DNA from: Ruminococcaceae bacterium UBA1213
GTDB taxonomy: Bacteria > Bacillota > Clostridia > Oscillospirales > Acutalibacteraceae
DNA length: 5,331 bases
Direction: 5' to 3'
NCBI GenBank assembly: GCA_002309275.1
Contig: DBXL01000139.1
Location: 1-5,331 of the forward strand
Under the pieces are notes generated by a model that was not told the origin of the DNA, did no database searches, and saw nothing but the letters and a program-made list of their open reading frames with translations. The position numbers and the translations under genes are program-made. Positions 1 through 5,331 of this stretch are shown here, piece by piece (within the stretch, counting starts at the first letter, position 1; each line of letters begins with the position of its first letter).

Positions 1-2748
1 AAACAATATCTTGTATTTTCGGATAGTCGTCAGCAGGCAGCTTATTTTGCCTCTTACTTTGACGGAACGTATCATAATATTTTACGAAGAAGATTACTGA
101 TAAATGTTCTGAGAAATAATTCGGACAGATACAGAAACGGTGTTTCTATAAAAAGAATTTGTGAGGATTTGTTTGCGGAATTTGACAAATACAGGATATT
201 CGATGAAGAAGACAGAGAAAAAGAGGCTGTAAAAACTGTATTGTATGAACTGCTGAATAAAGACAGAAATTCATTGGAGGGAATGGGACTTCTTTGGTTT
301 GAATATGACTACATGGGAAAAGAACTTACTGTTTTCAAGAATGGGGAAACAAAAGCTGTTATCAGTGTACTTGCAGACAGTTTCAGAAATGAACAAAGTA
401 TATATTATGATGAGCTTTACAGATTGACACCGTATGATAAAGAGTTTTTTCAGTATGGAAATTATGTAAAAGGCTTTGCAGCCGATCCTTTAACGAAAGA
501 TGAATATCATTCGTGTTGGGTGGAAAATAAAATGCTCAATTCTCGAACAAGCTATTTGAAAAGACTGAGTAAAAAAATTGGTGATGAATGGAATACCGAA
601 AAGACCAATAAATTTTTATTGCTTGTATGGCAGAAGATATTCAAAAATCATCTTGTGACAGAGGATAATACAGGTTATAGTATGGATTTTTCAGCTTTTA
701 AAGTGCATAGTATATTTTCCGAAAATAAAAAAAGATTTCAGTGTGAACGCTGCGGAAGAATAACAGTACACAATGCAGACGGTGTGTGTCCTACTTACAG
801 ATGTAAGGGAAAATTGACTGAATTTGATGATTCGATATATGAGCAAAACCATTATTATAAATTGTATAATAATCTTGATATATATGACCTGAAGATAAAG
901 GAACATACTGCTCAGTTAAGCGTTGACAGGGCTAAGGAATATCAGGAAGAATTCGTCAATAAAAATATCAATATTTTAAGCTGTTCAACGACATTTGAAA
1001 TGGGAGTTGATGTTGGTGATCTGGAAACGGTCATGTTGAGAAATATGCCGCCTACACCGGCAAATTATATTCAGCGTGTGGGACGTGCCGGAAGAAGAAC
1101 TGACAGTGCAGCCTTTGCACTGACCTTTTGCAGAACATCTTCTCACGACAGCAATTATTTCAATCGTCCGAAAGATATGATAAAAGGACAGATACAGCCG
1201 CCGTATTTTAAAACAGTCAACGAAAAAATAGTAAGAAGACATACCTATGCAGTCTGTATGGCGGAGTTTTTCAGACGTTTTCCCGAAAGCTTTGATAATG
1301 CGGAAACACTCATGCTGACGGATCATTACGGCACTTTGAAAGCGTTTATTTCTATAAAAGAGCCGTATTTGATAAATATAATAAAGCAGTCCATTCCCGT
1401 TGAACTGCATGAAAAAATAATAGGCTGGCTTGACAGATTCATATCTGATGACGGTGAGCTGAATACAGCATACAATACATTGACAAAGGATATACATGAC
1501 CTTGAAGAAGCTTATGAAGCTGCTAAAAAAGAAGTAGAAAAATCAAATAAAAAGAATTATGCGATGATAGGGATACAGGGAGAGATAAGGGCTTTAAAGC
1601 AGGAAAAAATCATTTCATTTCTTTCAAGATTCAATATTATTCCAAAATACGGATTTCCTGTTGACAGCGTGGAACTCAGTACAAAATTGAGTCAGCAAAA
1701 TAAATGGAAACGGAATGACTCTTTAAGATTGCAAAGAGATATGAAAATAGCTGTCGGAGAATATGCCCCCGATTCACAGATCATTGCAGATGGTATGATG
1801 TATACAAGCCGTTATATTGCCAAACCTGCAAGCAATGACCAGGACTGGAAAATATACAGTTACGGAAAATGCAGTAATCCTCTTTGCGAAAATATCAATA
1901 TAAAAATATATTCATTTGATGAAGATAAAGAAATAGGACAATGTTCTTTTTGCGGAAGTAATGTAAAGAGAATGGGAGAATTTATTGTTCCGGAGGCAGG
2001 GTTTATTGCAGACAGTAAAGTTGAAAAGGCTTATACAAAAAAACCGAAACTGAATTATCATGGTGAGATACATTACATAGGTGACAGAAGTTCTGCTGAA
2101 AATTGTATCAAAAAGCAGCATATCATCAACGGAAAAATAATAGAATTGGTATCTTCCGTGAATGATGAGCTCCTGGTAATGAGCAGGACAAATTTTTATG
2201 TATGTCCGTTTTGTGGATTTGCGAAAAAGGAATTAACGCCTCATGCAATGAAAATAACGAAAGCACCAAGTCATAATGCAGTTTACGGACGGAAATGCAG
2301 TTCAAAAAATATGCAGTTGTTTGCATTGGGACATACATTCAGAACGGATGTTGTAAGGTTGGACTTCACTGCTCAGCTGGATATAGAGGGAGAACTGTCC
2401 GTTTTATATACCCTTTTGGAAGGTATAAGCCGTACATTGAAGATAGAGAGAACAGATATTGACGGATGTGTTCAAAGAATAAAAACAGAAAACGGTTATG
2501 CTGAATCATTTGTTATTTTTGATAATGTACCGGGCGGAGCAGGTCATGTTTCAAGAATGGTGAACCTTAAAGCAGAGGAATTGCAGCAGCTTTTAAGAAA
2601 TGCCTATGACGTTGTGGATCAATGTACCTGCGGTGGTGAAAGTGAAGATACTGCTTGTTACAGTTGTTTGTGGAATTACTCCAATCAGAATTATCACAAT
2701 ATTTTAACAAGGCGTTCCGCAAAAACATTTTTAAGAGTATTCCTATAA
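1..2748 (+). CDS. Large SF2 DEAD/DEAH-type helicase with C-terminal DUF1998 domain, 5'-truncated by the window edge
   Basis: The frame is open from base 1, giving 915 visible residues ending in TAA. Numbering visible residues from 1: motif IV-like FSDSRQQAA (6-14) opens the second RecA domain; a zinc ribbon is inserted with Cys248, 251, 263 and 268; EHTAQL lies at 301-306; motif V is STTFEMGVDVGD (329-340); motif VI is QRVGRAGRR (358-366). A second Cys cluster is at 624, 629, 648 and 651, and a third at Cys735, 738, 766 with His758 as a likely fourth ligand. The DUF1998 part starts near GHTFRTD (777-783), contains PGGAGH (844-849) and ends with Cys875, 877, 886 and 889, matching the four-Cys zinc site known in MrfA. 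Walker A and DExH motifs must lie upstream, since relatives run to roughly 1,600-2,000 residues. The family translocates on nucleic acid using ATP; close relatives occur in Druantia (DruE), DISARM and repair (MrfA). Assignment to one system is not possible here. Confidence 0.93.
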   Translation, partial: KQYLVFSDSRQQAAYFASYFDGTYHNILRRRLLINVLRNNSDRYRNGVSIKRICEDLFAEFDKYRIFDEEDREKEAVKTVLYELLNKDRNSLEGMGLLWFEYDYMGKELTVFKNGETKAVISVLADSFRNEQSIYYDELYRLTPYDKEFFQYGNYVKGFAADPLTKDEYHSCWVENKMLNSRTSYLKRLSKKIGDEWNTEKTNKFLLLVWQKIFKNHLVTEDNTGYSMDFSAFKVHSIFSENKKRFQCERCGRITVHNADGVCPTYRCKGKLTEFDDSIYEQNHYYKLYNNLDIYDLKIKEHTAQLSVDRAKEYQEEFVNKNINILSCSTTFEMGVDVGDLETVMLRNMPPTPANYIQRVGRAGRRTDSAAFALTFCRTSSHDSNYFNRPKDMIKGQIQPPYFKTVNEKIVRRHTYAVCMAEFFRRFPESFDNAETLMLTDHYGTLKAFISIKEPYLINIIKQSIPVELHEKIIGWLDRFISDDGELNTAYNTLTKDIHDLEEAYEAAKKEVEKSNKKNYAMIGIQGEIRALKQEKIISFLSRFNIIPKYGFPVDSVELSTKLSQQNKWKRNDSLRLQRDMKIAVGEYAPDSQIIADGMMYTSRYIAKPASNDQDWKIYSYGKCSNPLCENINIKIYSFDEDKEIGQCSFCGSNVKRMGEFIVPEAGFIADSKVEKAYTKKPKLNYHGEIHYIGDRSSAENCIKKQHIINGKIIELVSSVNDELLVMSRTNFYVCPFCGFAKKELTPHAMKITKAPSHNAVYGRKCSSKNMQLFALGHTFRTDVVRLDFTAQLDIEGELSVLYTLLEGISRTLKIERTDIDGCVQRIKTENGYAESFVIFDNVPGGAGHVSRMVNLKAEELQQLLRNAYDVVDQCTCGGESEDTACYSCLWNYSNQNYHNILTRRSAKTFLRVFL

Positions 2749-2755
2749 TAATTGA

Positions 2756-2800
2756 TTCCCTGTCGATTGCTGAAAGGTGACAGACAGGGAAGTTTTGTTT
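2756..2800 (+). terminator. Rho-independent-type terminator after the helicase
   Basis: A perfect 9-base inverted repeat, TTCCCTGTC at 2756-2764 and GACAGGGAA at 2783-2791, with an 18-base loop, is followed by GTTTTGTTT. It begins 7 bases after the helicase stop codon. The GACA doubling at 2779-2786 allows a shorter alternative pairing. The long loop makes it less than ideal, but position and T-run fit a terminator. Read on the - strand it is followed only by an A/T mix, so it would be weak in that direction. Confidence 0.7.
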
Positions 2801-2804
2801 ATGG

Positions 2805-2840
2805 GAGTGAGAGGCTTATGGATTCTCACTCTTGATTTTT
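2805..2840 (+). terminator. Second, back-up hairpin terminator
   Basis: GAGTGAGA at 2805-2812 pairs perfectly with TCTCACTC at 2824-2831 around an 11-base loop, and two G-T wobbles can lengthen the stem (2803-2804 with 2832-2833). TTGATTTTT follows directly. It lies 13 bases past the first hairpin, so the pair looks like a tandem terminator protecting the convergent genes from read-through of the helicase transcript. On the - strand no T-run follows the stem. Confidence 0.6.
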
Positions 2841-2867
2841 GTACCGATTTTAAATTTTTGAGAATCC
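2820..2867. repeat. Inverted repeat competing with the second terminator stem
   Basis: GGATTCTCA at 2820-2828 and TGAGAATCC at 2859-2867 form a perfect 9-base inverted repeat with a 30-base AT-rich spacer. The left arm overlaps the right arm of the hairpin at 2805-2831, so the two structures exclude each other. On the - strand it is the first stable hairpin after the 370-residue gene ends, but no T-run follows it. It may be a 3'-end stabilising structure or a chance product of an AT-rich gap. Confidence 0.4.
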
Positions 2868-2887
2868 GGGAAAATAATTCGTGATTT

Positions 2888-4000
2888 TTATAGGCAATTC
2901 AGAGAATATTTATAATCAAGTGCCTCACATACTGCATTGATAATATCGAAATCAAATTCTTTCTTTTTTATATGAAAGCCTTCAAGCATTTTTTTATTTT
3001 TCCTGAATGATTTCCAAAGCAGATTTTTATCCCTGTCATCAAGGGAAATTTTGTACAGGAGATTGGAAAGTGAAATAATGATATCTTTATATTCATTGCA
3101 GATTTTAATATCCGTTTTTCTTTTCGACCATGATAAAAATTTATCAAAATCCTCTCCTGTATATTTAGGCTGCAAGCCTATGATAGGATTCACAAGCAGT
3201 TGGGTGGAGGATAACATTAAATTGACATAAGCACCTAATTCATATTGCTGTTCTTCTGTCATTTTACTGTAATCAAAGCCGAATGATTTTATTTTTTCAA
3301 CAGCTTTTATCAATTTTTGGTTTTCATCTTTTATACGGGCGATACGTTCATTCAATTCGACGATAGCAAGCTCATAGGATTTTATATCACGTTCACTTAT
3401 CAGGATAAAAACATTTAAGATGCGTTCTATATCTGATTTGCTTTTCCAGAATAATATTCCGCTTACCAATACGGATACACCTGCGATAGTCCAGCCGATT
3501 GGTCCGGCAAGTGCCAGAAATGCTTCTCCGGCAGCCATTCCACCGCCACCGGCTGCCAATGCACCGCCGCCGAGCCATGCCAAAGCAGCATTTGTTGCAG
3601 CGGCACCGCTCAATGAAGAAATAGCTGTGCCGGTTGAAGCAACACCGAATGTTGTAGCTACACCCATTGCCGCTGTAGGTCCTATTGCGACAACAGCTAC
3701 TCCAAGACCTGCCCCGGCGATACCTGCTCCTGCACCCTTTACCATAGCATTTTTATGGTCTTTTTCGATTGTTTCAACCTGTTGTTTCCATTGAAGTGTT
3801 ATTTCTTTGATTTTTTCATATTCCAGCTTTTCTTCATCGGGAAGATTTCTGATTTTGTCAAAAATACTTTGAATACTGCATAGTGCATCATAGAGAACAC
3901 TTGTATGAGAACCTAATTCCTCTATTTTCTTGTTGGTTTTATTGACGGCTTTTTGAACATCTTCCTGTGCTGCTTTAAGCCTTTTTTTCGTTTTGCCCAT
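2888..4000 (-). CDS. Coiled-coil protein with Gly/Ala-rich membrane core, function unknown (370 aa)
   Basis: I do not recognise a named family. The 370-residue protein starts at ATG (3998-4000), supported by a G-rich ribosome binding site 9 bases upstream. No signal peptide is visible. The N-terminus is charged and helical (about 1-85, many Lys/Glu, likely coiled coil). A long hydrophobic stretch follows, rich in Gly and Ala (about 88-186), with GAGAGIAGAG-like glycine spacing, AWLGGGALAAGGGGMAAG (141-158) and a last strongly hydrophobic helix near 163-185 ending in FWKSK. A second heptad-like helix lies at about 190-240, and the remainder is a mixed helical domain with a Lys-rich patch near 333-347. 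Glycine-zipper hairpins flanked by coiled coils suggest membrane insertion and oligomerisation, as in some pore-forming proteins; this is inference. It is the second gene of an operon, overlapping the upstream gene by one base, so the two products probably work together. It ends convergently 139 bases from the helicase. Confidence 0.85.
   Translation of the reverse strand: MGKTKKRLKAAQEDVQKAVNKTNKKIEELGSHTSVLYDALCSIQSIFDKIRNLPDEEKLEYEKIKEITLQWKQQVETIEKDHKNAMVKGAGAGIAGAGLGVAVVAIGPTAAMGVATTFGVASTGTAISSLSGAAATNAALAWLGGGALAAGGGGMAAGEAFLALAGPIGWTIAGVSVLVSGILFWKSKSDIERILNVFILISERDIKSYELAIVELNERIARIKDENQKLIKAVEKIKSFGFDYSKMTEEQQYELGAYVNLMLSSTQLLVNPIIGLQPKYTGEDFDKFLSWSKRKTDIKICNEYKDIIISLSNLLYKISLDDRDKNLLWKSFRKNKKMLEGFHIKKKEFDFDIINAVCEALDYKYSLNCL
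3446..3739 (-). other. Segment coding the Gly/Ala-rich hydrophobic core
   Basis: This stretch encodes residues 88-185 of the 370-residue protein and is clearly richer in G and C than its surroundings, because Gly and Ala codons dominate. It can be divided into about three hydrophobic helices (near 93-119, 130-152 and 157-185), separated by short Gly/Pro/Thr turns. The segment around ASTGTAISSLSGAAATNAAL (121-140) looks, from memory, like a module present in several otherwise different bacterial proteins; no search was run. Confidence 0.6.
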
Positions 4001-5331
4001 TATTTTTTGCCCCCTTTGAAGTATTTATCAATATCTGCTTTTGACTTTAATATTTTATTTGACGGCACATTTCTCTTTTCGGCAAGTATGACCGATTTTT
4101 GAAAAGTCTCTGTATAAAGACCACTGTTTTGAAAGTCATCAATAAATGTCAGCAAATGTCGGTCTTTATAAATATCATCGAGCATTTTCAGTCCTTCTAT
4201 GTAATCAAGGACGATTGGTTTCTTTCTTTCAAGGAAATGCAATTCTATTTTTGTTTCATTCAATCTGATTCCACGCTTTATTTCGCCGTATAACGAAATG
4301 CCAAAACACCCTATACCGATAATATTCAGTCTTAAACAAAATTCTGCGGGATTAAAAGTACCTGTTATAAAACTGCGTACAGCGGCATCACCTATATCAA
4401 CAAGGCAAAAAGTACCGTGTGCTACGGTCAGCATTCTTTTGACGGTGGCGTTTGAAAATGGTTTACAGGATTTCCACATTGATGAAAAAGAATATTTTTG
4501 GGGCTCTGTTTCAGCAAAATATTTTATCAGTCGTCTTATGGAGTAAACAAGGCGTACAACCATTTCATTGATGAAAACGGGTATCGCCTGAACCGTCTGA
4601 AAGCGGAAATCAAAACCTTGTTCGTACATTTTTAAAGCCATTTCATTCATAGCCTTATCAAAGCTGTTCACGGGAATGTTCAATTTTCTTTTGATAGCTA
4701 TCACATCATTTGACCATGCTAAAAAGGGGGAGGGAACGCCCATACCTCTGCCTTTGCTTTGTGATGAACCTGACAGATCAGAGAGAAGATGTCCTATCCA
4801 GTTTGCGAATGCACAGAATAATTTGCTTGGAATATCATTTCCATGCAGTTCAAAACTGCCGTCCGCATGATCAAGTGAAATAAGCTGACCATCGGATATA
4901 AAATGAGAGGAGTTTGTGAACTGGTCAAGTATGGAGAAAAAAAGACCAAGCAAAGTCGGATTGTGTGCAAGGGATTTGAAGTGATGGTTTTTCGGACTCA
5001 GAGCGAAAACCTCACTTGCCGCATCGCCTGCACCCCGTTGATCATATGGGATTTTGAATTGATTTTCAAGAAAGCGAACAGCAGAAGATGTAGAATCCGT
5101 TCCTTTCCAGCCACAGAGTTCGGCAAAATCTTTTATTCTGTTTTCAAACCATTTATCTGTTATATTTCCAAGCGGAGATTCTCCGGGTTTGCCAACAAGG
5201 AATATATCTATCAATCCGCATAAAGCTCCCGAGCCGGCAGCTAAAATATAATCGAGCTTATCGCAATTCGGAGTAAGTTTATTGATGGTTTCAAGAGTTT
5301 CGTTGATTTGTTCTTCAAGTTCATTAAGTTC
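4000..5331 (-). CDS. Putative membrane protein with conserved-looking His/Asp motifs, 5'-truncated; function unknown
   Basis: The frame is open to the window edge, giving 443 visible residues (the most upstream in-window start-like codon, TTG at 5214, is internal). Visible numbering: a Glu-rich helix (1-20), then a probable membrane helix at about 28-46 ending IDIFLVG. A second part contains KNHHFKSLAHNP (114-125) followed by a hydrophobic run to about 138, then FANWIGHLLSDLSGSS (175-190) and RGMGVPSPF (195-203). Further hydrophobic stretches are at about 250-269 and 331-349, with TVAHGTFCLVDIGDA (302-316) between them. The spacing of HHF..LAHNP, the GH..SD pair and the following RG.G.P.PF recalls putative metal-dependent hydrolase-like membrane proteins seen in gut bacteria, with His116/117, His123, His181 and Asp185 as possible ligands. 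That comparison is from memory and tentative. The C-terminus is Lys-rich. It is the first visible gene of the - strand operon and is translationally coupled to the Gly/Ala-core protein gene. Confidence 0.85.
   Translation of the reverse strand, partial: ELNELEEQINETLETINKLTPNCDKLDYILAAGSGALCGLIDIFLVGKPGESPLGNITDKWFENRIKDFAELCGWKGTDSTSSAVRFLENQFKIPYDQRGAGDAASEVFALSPKNHHFKSLAHNPTLLGLFFSILDQFTNSSHFISDGQLISLDHADGSFELHGNDIPSKLFCAFANWIGHLLSDLSGSSQSKGRGMGVPSPFLAWSNDVIAIKRKLNIPVNSFDKAMNEMALKMYEQGFDFRFQTVQAIPVFINEMVVRLVYSIRRLIKYFAETEPQKYSFSSMWKSCKPFSNATVKRMLTVAHGTFCLVDIGDAAVRSFITGTFNPAEFCLRLNIIGIGCFGISLYGEIKRGIRLNETKIELHFLERKKPIVLDYIEGLKMLDDIYKDRHLLTFIDDFQNSGLYTETFQKSVILAEKRNVPSNKILKSKADIDKYFKGGKK
4010..4017 (-). 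promoter_or_regulatory. Ribosome binding site of the 370-aa gene
   Basis: On the - strand AAAGGGGG lies 9 bases before the ATG at 4000, inside the last codons of the upstream gene. With the TAATG stop/start overlap, this supports both the chosen start and translational coupling: ribosomes ending on the first gene can restart on the second. Confidence 0.75.

Noticed and set aside
985..1497. 170-codon - strand reading frame
   Set aside because: It lies opposite the conserved helicase motifs V and VI, and its Cys/Ser/Tyr/Ile-rich product looks like an antisense shadow.
169..2748. TTG at 169 as the start of an 859-residue helicase
   Set aside because: The same frame is open to base 1 and encodes the family-typical FSDSRQQAA motif upstream of the TTG, so the gene runs in from outside the window.
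2749..2887. Promoter or small gene in the convergent gap
   Set aside because: Both flanking genes end here, no convincing -35/-10 pair is seen, and the hairpins account for most of the visible structure.
3480..3730. GC-rich patch as a sign of recent insertion
   Set aside because: The composition is explained by Gly/Ala codons in one continuous reading frame with no break or flanking repeats.
3420..3794. 124-codon + strand reading frame, rich in Ala and Pro
   Set aside because: It is the antisense shadow of the Gly/Ala core (GGN and GCN codons read backwards give Pro and Ala-rich runs) and has no supporting context.
4000..5214. TTG at 5214 as the start of a 404-residue protein
   Set aside because: The frame continues open to 5331 and the TTG falls inside a probable membrane helix, so it is an internal Leu codon.
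4903..5223. 106-codon + strand reading frame and similar small + frames at 4099-4870
   Set aside because: All are antisense to the well-supported membrane protein gene and have no recognisable motifs.

Overview
The window looks like a piece of an AT-rich Firmicutes (Clostridia-type) genome. Codon choice leans to AAA, GAA, ATA and AGA, and the ribosome binding site is a strong G-run. The taxonomic guess rests on composition and on the style of the proteins only; Ruminococcus- or Lachnospiraceae-like gut bacteria would fit. There are no RNA genes, CRISPR arrays, transposases or long repeats that I can see.

Layout: three protein genes fill almost all of it. On the + strand, bases 1-2748 hold the C-terminal 915 residues of a very large superfamily 2 helicase. 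It carries helicase motifs IV to VI, several Cys zinc-binding clusters and a C-terminal DUF1998-type (MrfA-like) domain. Its ATPase N-terminal half lies upstream of the window. A 139-base convergent gap (2749-2887) holds two hairpins followed by T-runs, which should end the helicase transcript. On the - strand, reading right to left, are two tightly coupled genes. The first (5331 to 4000, 5' end outside the window) encodes a putative membrane protein with conserved-looking His/Asp positions. The second (4000 to 2888) encodes a 370-residue protein with coiled coils on both sides of a Gly/Ala-rich hydrophobic core. The two overlap by one base (TAATG).

How they may work together: large DUF1998 helicases of this kind are common in anti-phage systems (DruE of Druantia, the helicase/DUF1998 proteins of DISARM), so the helicase may mark a defence island. 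The two - strand genes are most simply a two-protein membrane module. One speculative reading is a membrane-bound sensor or hydrolase paired with a pore-like effector. Nothing in the window proves that the module and the helicase belong to one system; they are convergent and so transcribed separately. I do not recognise either - strand gene as a named family with known function, and this pair is the best candidate here for something undescribed.
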